Shown: positions 51,724 to 59,532 of the stretch, piece after piece
How positions within the stretch are numbered: position 1 is the first letter of the stretch
Layout of the letters: every line of letters begins with the position of its first letter
DNA from: Desulfomicrobium macestii
GTDB lineage: Bacteria; Desulfobacterota; Desulfovibrionia; Desulfovibrionales; Desulfomicrobiaceae
Assembly (NCBI RefSeq): GCF_014873765.1
Contig: NZ_JADBGG010000004.1
Location: forward strand, 124,001-188,000
Direction of reading: 5' to 3'
Length of the DNA stretch: 64,000 bases
Notes under the pieces: generated by a model
What the model was told of the DNA's origin: nothing
Database searches by the model: none
Seen by the model: only the letters and a program-made list of their open reading frames with translations
Position numbers and translations under genes: made by a program

Positions 51724-52248
51724 TTAGAGAGCGTCTGTGGACGATGTCAGCGTCACTCGCGGGGCCAGGCCGTTTAAGGCGATGTTGTGAATCATTTCGC
51801 TGACCGTGGTGCAGCAGTCCGCCAAGATGGAGATCTTGTATTTTTCCGCCGACTTTGAAAGTGCAGTGTGCGTAACGCAGTTCTGGGTCATCATCCCGCA
51901 CAAGAGTATTTCCTCGATCTTTTCCTCATCAAGCATATTTTCAAGATTGGTCTCAAGAAAGCTGTCCGCGAATTTTTTGATGACGATTTTTGCGTCTTGC
52001 GCGACTTCAAGAATGCTGGGATGCAAGGCGACGCCATGCGTTCCCGCATTGAAGAAGGGCGCGGCTCCTGCTTTGCCGCTTGCGACGTGCTGAACGAGGA
52101 TGACCGGGATGTCGTTTGAGATTGCCTTTTTGATGGCATTCTGAACGTTGGTCAGCGTGGTTTCGGTGTTCCACAGGGGAAATTTTCCTTCGGGAAAGTA
52201 GTCGTTTTGCAGGTCGATGACGACGAGCGCGCGATTTGCTTTTTTCAT
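51724..52248 (-). CDS. isochorismatase-family cysteine hydrolase
   Basis: A 174-residue cysteine hydrolase with the triad visible: Asp in ALVVIDLQNDYF, Lys in the middle strand region near KFADSFLE, and Cys in GMMTQNCVTHTAL. Family members cleave nicotinamide, isochorismate, N-carbamoylsarcosine or ureidoacrylate; the substrate here cannot be assigned. Codon use is more AT-rich (many AAA, ATT, GAA) than in neighbours, suggesting recent transfer. AAGGAGT precedes the ATG by about seven bases. Confidence 0.87.
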   Translation of the reverse strand: MKKANRALVVIDLQNDYFPEGKFPLWNTETTLTNVQNAIKKAISNDIPVILVQHVASGKAGAAPFFNAGTHGVALHPSILEVAQDAKIVIKKFADSFLETNLENMLDEEKIEEILLCGMMTQNCVTHTALSKSAEKYKISILADCCTTVSEMIHNIALNGLAPRVTLTSSTDAL

Positions 52249-52286
52249 GTTTGACTCCTTGATGCGTATTTATTGTCGCTCTACCA

Positions 52287-52326
52287 AACAAAAGCTTTCC
52301 CGCAACTGTGCGGGAAAGCTTTTGTT
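52287..52326 (-). terminator. terminator of the acyl-CoA synthetase gene
   Basis: A perfect 17-bp stem AACAAAAGCTTTCCCGC/GCGGGAAAGCTTTTGTT with a six-base loop, about 22 bases beyond the synthetase stop. Its A/T-rich ends serve both strands; on the minus strand it ends the synthetase transcript just before the cysteine hydrolase gene. Confidence 0.85.
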
Positions 52327-52348
52327 ATCCGCGTTTCGGGGCCGCCGA

Positions 52349-53974
52349 TTATTCCTCGCCGTCCTTCAGATACATTTCGCGCATGGTCACCTTGCTGATC
52401 TTGCCGACGCTGGTCTTGGCGATGGCCTCGACCAGGCGGGCCTTGAGCAGGATGGCTTCCTTGGGCAGCACGCCTTTGTCCACGAAGCTCTTTACATGCT
52501 GGGCGATCTCCTTTTCTTGCGGGGTCGCGCCTTTCTTCGGCACGACCAGGGCCAGCGGAGTCTCGCCCCAGCGCAGGTCCGGCTTGCCGATGACAGCAGC
52601 CTCGGCCACGTCCGGGTGTTGAAGGATGATGTCTTCGAGTTCCAGCGAACTGATCCATTCCCCGCCGACCTTGATCACGTCCTTGGTGCGATCCGTGATG
52701 CGCAGGCTGCCTTCGGCACTGCGGCAGGCCACGTCGCCCGTGTTCAGCCAGCCGTCGGTCCACAGCTTTTTCGAATTGCTCTCGTCCTTGAGGTAGGACG
52801 CCGTGAGCCAGGGCGCGCGAACCTGCAGGGCGCCGGGGGTCTTGTCGTCACTTGGCACTTCTGCCCCGTTGTCGTCCACCAGACGCAGCCGGACCATGGG
52901 CAGGGCCTTGCCCGTCCGTGTTCGCAGCGCGATCTGGGTTTCGCGATCGAGTTGCAGTTCCGCGTCCGAGAGATGGGCCAGGCTCAGGATGGGGCAGGTC
53001 TCGGACATGCCGTAGCCGGTGAAGACGTCGACACCACGGTCCAGGGCCGCCGCGCAGATGGCCTTGGGCATGGCCGCGCCGCCAATGACCACTTTCCAGC
53101 CCGACAGGTCGAACTTCGCGCATTTGGGGTCCGAGAGGAGCATGTGCAGGATGGTCGGCACGCAGTGGCTGAAGGTGACCTTCTCCGTGGCGATGAGCCG
53201 CGCCAGGACTTCGGGGATGTATCTGCCCGGATAGACCTGCTTCACCCCGAGCATGGTGGCCATGTACGGAATGCCCCAGGCATGGACATGGAACATGGGC
53301 GTTATGGGCATGTACACGTCTTCGCGGTGAAAGCGGCCCTGGGTGGCGTTGGATCCCAGCGCCGCGACTCCGGCCAGGGTGTGCAGGACAAGCTGGCGGT
53401 GACTGAAGAACACGCCCTTGGGCAGGCCCGTGGTGCCCGTGGTGTAGAAGGTCGTGGCCCGGGTGTTCTCGTCGAAGTCCGGGAAGTCTTCCAGGGGCTC
53501 GGACGCGGCCAGCAGCGCCTCGTATTCGCCAGCCAGGGGCAGCGAGGTGGCCGGAGTCTCCTCCGTGTCCGAGAGCAGGATGAACTTTTCCACGGTGTCC
53601 AGGCGGCCCCGGATTTGCTCCAGCAGGGGCAGGAAGTCGGAATTGACGAGAATGACGTCATCCTCGGCGTGGCCGATGGTGTAGACCATCTGTTCGGGCG
53701 AGAGACGGATGTTGATGGTGTGCAGGACAGCGCCGATCATGGGAATGGCGAAGTAGCATTCCAGGTAGCGGTGGCTGTCGTAGTCCATGACGGCCACGGT
53801 GTCGCCGGGTTTCACGCCTTGGGCAGTGAGCATGGCGGCCAGGCGCGCCACGCGCTCCCGGAACTGCGCATAGGTGAAGCGCAGGGTTCCGGCATATGTG
53901 ATCTCCTGATCGGGATTGTCCTGCAGGGGGGCCTGGAGGATGTTCTTGATGAGGAGTTGCTGATTCTGGTTCAT
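52349..53974 (-). CDS. acyl-CoA synthetase (AMP-forming)
   Basis: A 541-residue ANL-superfamily ligase: P-loop-like [17 protein letters not shown], adenine motif [11 protein letters not shown], hinge [19 protein letters not shown] and the C-terminal catalytic lysine region [16 protein letters not shown]. It adenylates a fatty acid and transfers it to CoA. The overall sequence fits medium/long-chain fatty-acid-CoA ligases. AGAAGGA lies before the ATG. It is a single-gene unit ended by a strong terminator. Confidence 0.9.
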   Translation of the reverse strand: MNQNQQLLIKNILQAPLQDNPDQEITYAGTLRFTYAQFRERVARLAAMLTAQGVKPGDTVAVMDYDSHRYLECYFAIPMIGAVLHTINIRLSPEQMVYTIGHAEDDVILVNSDFLPLLEQIRGRLDTVEKFILLSDTEETPATSLPLAGEYEALLAASEPLEDFPDFDENTRATTFYTTGTTGLPKGVFFSHRQLVLHTLAGVAALGSNATQGRFHREDVYMPITPMFHVHAWGIPYMATMLGVKQVYPGRYIPEVLARLIATEKVTFSHCVPTILHMLLSDPKCAKFDLSGWKVVIGGAAMPKAICAAALDRGVDVFTGYGMSETCPILSLAHLSDAELQLDRETQIALRTRTGKALPMVRLRLVDDNGAEVPSDDKTPGALQVRAPWLTASYLKDESNSKKLWTDGWLNTGDVACRSAEGSLRITDRTKDVIKVGGEWISSLELEDIILQHPDVAEAAVIGKPDLRWGETPLALVVPKKGATPQEKEIAQHVKSFVDKGVLPKEAILLKARLVEAIAKTSVGKISKVTMREMYLKDGEE

Positions 53975-54018
53975 GGATATCCTTCTGAGCTGTGTTGTTA
54001 TGAAGAGAGATGTGTTCG

Positions 54019-55236
54019 CTACATGCCCGCTATGGGCAGTGCGTGAAGGTTCTCCCCGAAGGGAACGGTTTCGGGGCCGAGGTGCAGGACTATTCCGCGC
54101 AGAAATTTTTCGGGGCAGGACTGGGCCAGAAGGCGCAACCCTTTGAAGTCGGATGACGCAGGCGTGGCGGAAGCCTTGATTTCCACTCCGACAATGCGGC
54201 CGGACGGGTCTTCCAGGATGAGGTCGACTTCCTGGCCCGTGTGGGACCTGAAATGGCTCAATGTCGCCCTGGTTTCAGACCATGTCGCGTGCTTGGCCAT
54301 CTCGCAAACGACATGGTTCTCCAGGAGATGTCCGAAAGCCTGGCGATCGAGGGTGAAACGGTCGGAGTTCAGCCCGGCCAGATGGGCGGCCAGGCCCGTG
54401 TCGGTGAATATGAGCTTGGACGCCTTGGTGACCCGCTTGCCGATGTTCACGGCCCATGCAGGCAATTCGCGGATGAGGAACGTGGCTTCCAGCAGGGCCA
54501 TGTAGCGCTTGAGCGTGGTCTGGGGGATGGTCAGGCCGCGGGAGATGTCGGCATAGGACAGAAGCTGGCCGGTGCGCGAGGCCAGGAGCTGGAGCAGACG
54601 AGGCATGGCCGCGAGGTCCTGGATGCTCGAAAGGTCGCGTATGTCCCGTTCGACAATGGTGGTTACGTATGCGGAAAACCAGGCCTGCCTGCGTCTCTCG
54701 GTGCTTCGGGCCAAGGCTTCGGGGTATCCGCCCGTGAGCACGGCGCTCATGACGTCGGTATCCGTCGGTGCGGGCCAGGCCAACTCCGGGGTGAACAGGG
54801 CATCCACGAGATTGATGGTCGAACCCGAGATTTCGGCCCGGGACAGAGGCCACAGGTCGAATATCTCCATGCGTCCGGCCAGGGAGTCGGAGACGCGCAA
54901 ACCGGCCATGATGTCGGAGGAGCCGGTCAGGATGAAGCGGCCGGGACTGCGATCCCGATCAACAGACTCCTTGATTGCGGGCAGGAGGCCAGGAGCTTTC
55001 TGGATTTCGTCGATGACAACCCGCTTTGCGATGCCGGCGATAAAGCCCGACGGATCGCTCTGGGCCGCCGCGAGGGCAAGGGCATTGTCCAAGGTGACAT
55101 ACTCGGACGAAATGTGATCCGGCATGATGTCGCGAACGAGGGTTGTCTTGCCGGTCTGCCGTGCTCCCCGGATGAGGATTACCGGTGTGTCTGATAATGC
55201 TTCCAGTATGTTGGCTGAGATGTGACGTGTGTACAT
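54019..55236 (-). CDS. AAA ATPase with DUF4143 domain
   Basis: About 405 residues (417 if the in-frame start at 55272 is used). N-terminal AAA_14 domain with Walker A RGARQTGKTTLV and Walker B RVVIDEIQKAP, followed by SRPGRFILTGSSDIM-type sensor sequence; C-terminal DUF4143 nuclease-like domain (TGQEVDLILEDPSGRIVGVE, then KASATPAS) with the D/E-x-K pattern of PD-(D/E)XK nucleases. These proteins are widespread in archaea and bacteria with unknown function, and often lie in mobile or defence-like regions. No ribosome site is seen before the ATG at 55236, so the start is uncertain. Its promoter region contains three phased palindromes. Confidence 0.85.
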   Translation of the reverse strand: MYTRHISANILEALSDTPVILIRGARQTGKTTLVRDIMPDHISSEYVTLDNALALAAAQSDPSGFIAGIAKRVVIDEIQKAPGLLPAIKESVDRDRSPGRFILTGSSDIMAGLRVSDSLAGRMEIFDLWPLSRAEISGSTINLVDALFTPELAWPAPTDTDVMSAVLTGGYPEALARSTERRRQAWFSAYVTTIVERDIRDLSSIQDLAAMPRLLQLLASRTGQLLSYADISRGLTIPQTTLKRYMALLEATFLIRELPAWAVNIGKRVTKASKLIFTDTGLAAHLAGLNSDRFTLDRQAFGHLLENHVVCEMAKHATWSETRATLSHFRSHTGQEVDLILEDPSGRIVGVEIKASATPASSDFKGLRLLAQSCPEKFLRGIVLHLGPETVPFGENLHALPIAGM

Positions 55237-55252
55237 GGAGGTTTGAATACCG

Positions 55253-55319
55253 GTTACATGGTTGAAAATCAACCGTTACATGGTTGAAAATCATCCATGC
55301 GATGGTTGATTTTCAACCA
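55253..55319. repeat. three palindromic sites at 22-bp intervals
   Basis: GGTTGAAAATCAACC at 55260-55274, the near-copy GGTTGAAAATCATCC at 55282-55296, and GGTTGATTTTCAACC (the first site in reverse) at 55304-55318. Site starts are exactly 22 bp apart. The first two lie in a 19-bp direct repeat GTTACATGGTTGAAAATCA (55253 and 55275). They sit directly upstream of, or over, the start of the AAA-DUF4143 gene and are likely protein-binding sites. Confidence 0.8.
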
Positions 55320-55467
55320 CTTTGTGGACGATTTTCGCGCATGACCTCGGTATGTCATGCGCGATCCGATGCTCCGATGACGTATGCCGTTTTGTTTCGG
55401 ACTGGACCTTAGGGCAGTGCGGACATATCAGTATGTTCCGATTCACGTTCACGACAAGGAGGTCGCC

Positions 55468-56172
55468 ATGTCCATGTATTCCAAGTTTGCCGCCTGGTAC
55501 GACCGCATCTTTCCCTTCAGCCCCGGCGTTTACGCCTTCCTGACCCACCATCTTGGCGATCGGGGTGGGCCGGTCCTGGATCTTGGCTGCGGCACGGGCG
55601 ACTACTGCGCTGCCTTCACCCGCGACGGCGTGCGGGCCGTGGGCGTCGACCTCGATTCCGCGATGATCTCCCAGGCCCGGGCCCGTGGACCGGAGACCGA
55701 ATTTCATGTCCTGGACATGACGGAGTTTCCGACGCTCGGCGGGCCCTGGAACATGATCTATTCCATCGGCAATACCGCCGCACACCTGCCAGGGGGCCGC
55801 TTCTGGTCGTGCGTGGAAAACGTGGGCGAGCGGCTTCTGCCCGACGGAGTGTGGATCGTGCAGGTCATGAACTGGGACTACGTCCTGGGCCTGCCTGCTT
55901 TCAACTTTCCGGCCAAGGTCATGGAGGGGGCGGTCTTTCATCGCGCCTACGAAGACATCACCCCGGAAGGATTGACTTTTCATACCGGCCTCGACATCGA
56001 GGGACAGCGGGTCTTCGACGATCAGGTGCGGCTGTATCCACTGTCCTCGGCCCAGATGGTGGCCGGGCATGAAGCGCGCGGATTTCATCTGGTCGAGCAT
56101 GTGTCCGACTACTCCGGCAGCGGCTTTGACCCCGAGGTTTTTTCAGCCAGCATCTTCGTATTCAAACGATAA
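55468..56172 (+). CDS. SAM-dependent class I methyltransferase
   Basis: About 234 residues with motif I VLDLGCGTGDYCAAF, motif II AVGVDLDSAMI and the post-motif FHVLDMTEFP, typical of the Methyltransf_11/25 group. The acceptor substrate is unknown. A perfect AAGGAGG lies six bases before the ATG at 55468; the frame is open to 55384 but has no start signal there. It is followed after 11 bases by the Crp/Fnr regulator and is probably co-transcribed. Confidence 0.88.
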   Translation: MSMYSKFAAWYDRIFPFSPGVYAFLTHHLGDRGGPVLDLGCGTGDYCAAFTRDGVRAVGVDLDSAMISQARARGPETEFHVLDMTEFPTLGGPWNMIYSIGNTAAHLPGGRFWSCVENVGERLLPDGVWIVQVMNWDYVLGLPAFNFPAKVMEGAVFHRAYEDITPEGLTFHTGLDIEGQRVFDDQVRLYPLSSAQMVAGHEARGFHLVEHVSDYSGSGFDPEVFSASIFVFKR

Positions 56173-56183
56173 GGACACGTTGC

Positions 56184-56867
56184 ATGGATTTCATGACCGC
56201 CATGGGGCAGAGCACGCTCTTCAAGGGGCTTGGCCCGGAGGAACTCGCGCAGCTGGAGCGCATCAGCGAGCCACGCCACTACGACAAGGGAGACCTGCTC
56301 TTTGGCGAGGGCAAGGAAGGGGTTGGATTTTACGTAGTGCTGTCCGGCCAGGTGAAGGTTTTCAAGATGTCCTTCGATGGCCGGGAACAGATTCTGCACA
56401 TTCTCGGGCCCGGCGACCCGCTGGGCGAGGTGCCTGTCTTTGCCGGAATGAACTATCCGGCCAATGCCCAGGCCCTGAGCAAATCGGCCCTCTATTTCTT
56501 TCCCCGCCAAAAACTCATCGAACTCTACCGCGAGAGCCCGTCCCTGGCCATGAACATGCTGGCCGTGCTGTCGCGCCGCCTGCGGGAATTCACGGTCCTC
56601 ATCGAGAATTTGTCCCTGAAGGAAATCCCCCAGCGTCTGGCCACGTACCTCGTGCACCAGCAGTCCCTGAAGCCCGTCTCGGCCCGGGTCAAGCTCAGCG
56701 TGACCAAGGGCGTGCTCTCCAATATCCTGGGCACGTCCCAGGAGACCCTCTCACGCGTGCTCGGCAAGCTGAGCCAGGAAGGCCTCATCGAGGTCCAGGG
56801 CAAGGAGATCACCATCCTGGACATGGAACGGCTCCGTTCCCTGGCGGAGGGGGAGACGAGAATGTAG
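56184..56867 (+). CDS. Crp/Fnr-family transcriptional regulator
   Basis: A 227-residue regulator: N-terminal cyclic-nucleotide-binding-like beta roll (FGEGKEGVGFYVVLSGQVKV, GDPLGEVPVFAG), dimerisation helix (LAMNMLAVLSRRLREFTVLI) and C-terminal HTH (LSNILGTSQETLSRVLGKLS). The recognition helix with SQETLSR is of the Crp/Fnr type. No N-terminal cysteine cluster as in Fnr, so oxygen sensing through Fe-S is unlikely; HcpR-like or heme/other effector types are possible. In Desulfovibrionales several such regulators control nitrosative-stress genes. Confidence 0.9.
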   Translation: MDFMTAMGQSTLFKGLGPEELAQLERISEPRHYDKGDLLFGEGKEGVGFYVVLSGQVKVFKMSFDGREQILHILGPGDPLGEVPVFAGMNYPANAQALSKSALYFFPRQKLIELYRESPSLAMNMLAVLSRRLREFTVLIENLSLKEIPQRLATYLVHQQSLKPVSARVKLSVTKGVLSNILGTSQETLSRVLGKLSQEGLIEVQGKEITILDMERLRSLAEGETRM

Positions 56868-56947
56868 GGCGGGACAGGTTCCCTGTTCATGTATTTCAAC
56901 CGGTGCCAGGGAACGGATTCAATTCAGATCTGAGGAGATTGACAGGT

Positions 56948-56965
56948 CGTACGTTAATACGTACG
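56948..56965. promoter_or_regulatory. toxin-antitoxin operator palindrome
   Basis: CGTACGT, centre TAAT, ACGTACG: a perfect 7-bp-arm palindrome 23 bases before the antitoxin ATG. Its layout, GTAC-containing arms around a TTAAT centre, resembles the E. coli yefM operator as I remember it. Autorepression by the YefM-YoeB complex is expected. Confidence 0.65.
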
Positions 56966-56988
56966 TTTTGTCGACAAAAGGGGGAATT

Positions 56989-57231
56989 ATGACGATACTC
57001 AATGCAACGGAAGCACGTTCCAGACTGTACAGTCTGATCGATGATGCGGCGCTGACCCACAAACCGGTCGTGATCAAGGGAAAGAGGGCGAGCGCTGTCC
57101 TGGTGTCCGAAGAGGACTGGAACGCCATCACCGAGACCCTGCATCTTCTGTCCGTTCCGGGTATGCGCGAGTCCATCATCCAGGGCATGGCGACGGGCGT
57201 CGAGGAGTGCGACAAGGAACTCGACTGGTGA
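56989..57231 (+). CDS. yefM: antitoxin, Phd/YefM family
   Basis: An 80-residue protein with the Phd/YefM N-terminal DNA-binding fold (ILNATEARSRLYSLIDDAAL, then PVVIKGKRASAVLVSEEDW) and a flexible acidic C-terminus that would neutralise the toxin. AGGGGG lies just before the ATG at 56989. It overlaps the toxin GTG as GTGA, the usual coupling for such pairs, and the upstream palindrome is the probable operator. Confidence 0.9.
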   Translation: MTILNATEARSRLYSLIDDAALTHKPVVIKGKRASAVLVSEEDWNAITETLHLLSVPGMRESIIQGMATGVEECDKELDW

Positions 57232-57491
57232 CGTGGGAACTGCGCTTCACCGGTCACGCCGGCAAGGACGCGAAAAAGCTGGCCTCGTCGGGACTCAAAC
57301 CCAAGGCCCAGGAACTCCTGGAAATCCTTCGAAACAACCCTTTCCAGAACCCGCCGCCCTATGAAAAGCTGGTCGGGGATCTCTCAGGCGCGTATTCGCG
57401 GCGCATCAACATCCAGCACCGCCTTGTCTACCAGGTTCTCACGGAGCAACGGGTGGTCAAGGTGCTTCGCATGTGGACGCACTACGAGTGA
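57228..57491 (+). CDS. yoeB: toxin, YoeB/Txe family mRNA interferase
   Basis: An 87-residue RelE-superfamily toxin. Positions equivalent to the YoeB active site are intact: Glu46 (PYEKL), Arg65 (QHRLVY) and the C-terminal His85-Tyr86 pair (WTHYE). YoeB cuts mRNA in the ribosomal A site. The GTG at 57228 overlaps the antitoxin stop; the frame open to 57207 lies in the antitoxin. The intact residues suggest an active toxin. Confidence 0.92.
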   Translation: MTWELRFTGHAGKDAKKLASSGLKPKAQELLEILRNNPFQNPPPYEKLVGDLSGAYSRRINIQHRLVYQVLTEQRVVKVLRMWTHYE

Positions 57492-57508
57492 GGTCCAGCC
57501 CGCCTGGG

Positions 57509-58492
57509 CTATAGCCCCTTCTTCGGATCGAAATCCTGCCCCAACGCCGCGGGCGCGGTGATGGGCCAACTGCCCGAGAATCGTCCGAGGAAGGGGTAGC
57601 GGCGCATCATGTCCTGAACAAAGCCGATCCGGCCGAGGTTCACGGCCAGAAGGGTCAGGATCATCATGGGGAAGGGCGCCACCTGGAAGACCTGGGCCGG
57701 GATGGAGGGAAAGATGTCCTGCAGGTAGATGCCCGAGACCTGAAGCGCCGCGAAGAAATAGGCGCCGATGGCCGCCCGCACCGGGTGCCAGCCGCCGAAG
57801 ATGACGATGGCCAGGGCAATCCAGCCCGCGCCTTCGCAGCCCTGGGGGCGTCCCCAGCCCGGCTTCACGGCCAGGGAGTAGGCCGCTCCCGCAAGTCCCA
57901 CCAACGCGCCGCCGACAAGACAGGCCATGAGCCTTGAGAGCCTCACCCGGATGCCGCGCCCAAAAGCCGCCCGGGGAGACTCGCCCACGGCGCGCAGCCG
58001 CATTCCGGCACTGGTCTTGTACATCCACCACCAACACAGCGCGATGGCTGCCAGACTGATGCTCACCATCGGCGACTGCCGTCCGAGCAAAAGGTCCAGC
58101 AGCGGCGTGTCGGAAAGGCCGGGAAAGCCCCAGTAGCCAAGGCTCGGGCCGGGCTGCCGGGAGTAGGAATGACCCAGGAAATAAGCCAGGTCGCGGGTCA
58201 AAAGGGTCAGGATGAACCCCACGGCCAGCTGCGATTGCCCAAGGTAGATGTTGGTCAGGCCGAGCACCGACGCCACCAGCGCCCCCACGGCCATGCCGCC
58301 GAGAGCACCGATCCAGGCGCTGCCAGTGATCGAGGCCAGGGCGAAGGAGGCCATGGCGGAGAGGATTATGGTCCCGTCGAGGGACAGGTTGATGACCCCT
58401 GCCTTCTCGGTGATGGTCTCGCCCAGGGTGGCCAGGACCAGCGGTGCTCCGGCCAGGAGAATGCCGGCCATGATGAGTGCGAATTCCTGCAT
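57509..58492 (-). CDS. BMP-type ABC transporter permease 2
   Basis: About 327 residues, around nine membrane helices, of the BPD_transp_2 family. The start (MQEFALIMAGILLAGAPLVL) and TLGETITEKAGVINLSLDGT fit the second permease of nucleoside/simple-sugar importers (YufQ/NupQ-like). GGGAGGG lies seven bases before the ATG, which overlaps the stop of the first permease gene by one base (TGATG). It is the last gene of the operon; 17 bases separate it from the convergent yoeB, with no terminator visible. Confidence 0.9.
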   Translation of the reverse strand: MQEFALIMAGILLAGAPLVLATLGETITEKAGVINLSLDGTIILSAMASFALASITGSAWIGALGGMAVGALVASVLGLTNIYLGQSQLAVGFILTLLTRDLAYFLGHSYSRQPGPSLGYWGFPGLSDTPLLDLLLGRQSPMVSISLAAIALCWWWMYKTSAGMRLRAVGESPRAAFGRGIRVRLSRLMACLVGGALVGLAGAAYSLAVKPGWGRPQGCEGAGWIALAIVIFGGWHPVRAAIGAYFFAALQVSGIYLQDIFPSIPAQVFQVAPFPMMILTLLAVNLGRIGFVQDMMRRYPFLGRFSGSWPITAPAALGQDFDPKKGL

Positions 58493-59532
58493 CAGCGTCC
58501 CTCCCGGCGACGGGTTGCGTAGGTGCGAATGCCCTGGGTGACGAAGACCGACAGGACCATGAGCCCCTGGATGACGCCGCTTAGGGATGAGTCCAGGCCA
58601 AGCTGTAGGGGAAGCTGGATCGAACCCACGTTCAGCACGGCGAAAAAGAAGCAGATGAAGGGCACCGGCAAGATCCGAAAACCCGCCATCATGCCGATCA
58701 AAAGGGCCGTGTAGCCGTAGCCGGAGGAGATGCTCGGCAGCAGGCGATGATAGACACCCAGCACCTGCACCGCCCCGGCCAGTCCGCCCAGGGCTCCGCA
58801 CAGGGCAAAGGCCTGCAGCATGCGCAGGCGTGGGCTCAGGTCGAAGAGGCGGGCGGCCTTGGGGTTCTGCCCCACGGCACGCAGCCCCAGTCCCCACTGC
58901 GTGCGCAGGAGCAGGAGCGCCACCAGCAGGAACGCCGCGCAGGCGACGCCAAGCGCCGTCCAGCTGACGGCGAGGGAGCCTATGCGCTCAAGCCACAGGG
59001 AGAGATGCAGTGTCTCGGTTCCGCTCATGGAGGCCATTCCGGGCCGCTTCCAGGGACCGAAGATGAGCCAGATGGCCAGCCCCATGGCCACGAAGTTGAG
59101 CCCGAGACCGGAAAAAATTTCGTGCACCCTGCCGTGGGTTTTGAGCAGCCCGGCCAGAAGCGCCCAGAGCGCGCCTCCAAGCATGCCCGCTCCAAGGGCC
59201 AGGGCGATGTGCCAGGGTCCGCCCTGATCGACAGGCATGAGCACGCCGGTGCAGAAGATGGCCCCCAGCACGATCTGTCCTTCGATGCCGATGTTCCACA
59301 ATCTGGCCGTGAACGGGATGAGCAGGCCCATGGAGCAGAGCAGCAGCGGGACAAAGACCGTCAGCACCTGCCCGAACTTGGACGCGGAGCCGAGGCCGCC
59401 CATGAACAGGATGCGCAGGGTCTCAAGGGGCGGCGCGCCGGAAGGCAGGGCCACGAGCACGGTCAGGGCCAGCGCCATGGTCAGCGCGACGGCGATCCAG
59501 AGCAGTTGGTGCAGCCACGAGCTATGCGACAT
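58492..59532 (-). CDS. BMP-type ABC transporter permease 1
   Basis: About 346 residues with eight to ten membrane helices. The segments GLLIPFTARLWNIGIEGQIV, IFSGLGLNFVAMGLAIWLIF and GLRAVGQNPKAARLFDLSPR mark the first permease of nucleoside-type importers (YufP/NupP-like). The ATG at 59532 has GGAG seven bases upstream and overlaps the ATPase 3' end by 11 bases; the longer frame to 59571 is not required. It forms the channel together with permease 2. Confidence 0.9.
   Translation of the reverse strand: MSHSSWLHQLLWIAVALTMALALTVLVALPSGAPPLETLRILFMGGLGSASKFGQVLTVFVPLLLCSMGLLIPFTARLWNIGIEGQIVLGAIFCTGVLMPVDQGGPWHIALALGAGMLGGALWALLAGLLKTHGRVHEIFSGLGLNFVAMGLAIWLIFGPWKRPGMASMSGTETLHLSLWLERIGSLAVSWTALGVACAAFLLVALLLLRTQWGLGLRAVGQNPKAARLFDLSPRLRMLQAFALCGALGGLAGAVQVLGVYHRLLPSISSGYGYTALLIGMMAGFRILPVPFICFFFAVLNVGSIQLPLQLGLDSSLSGVIQGLMVLSVFVTQGIRTYATRRREGR

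Noticed and set aside
55260-55318. Fnr/Crp boxes for the nearby Crp/Fnr regulator
   Set aside because: TTGA and TCAA half-sites are present but separated by three bases instead of the six usual for TTGA-N6-TCAA, so the match to a Crp/Fnr site is poor.
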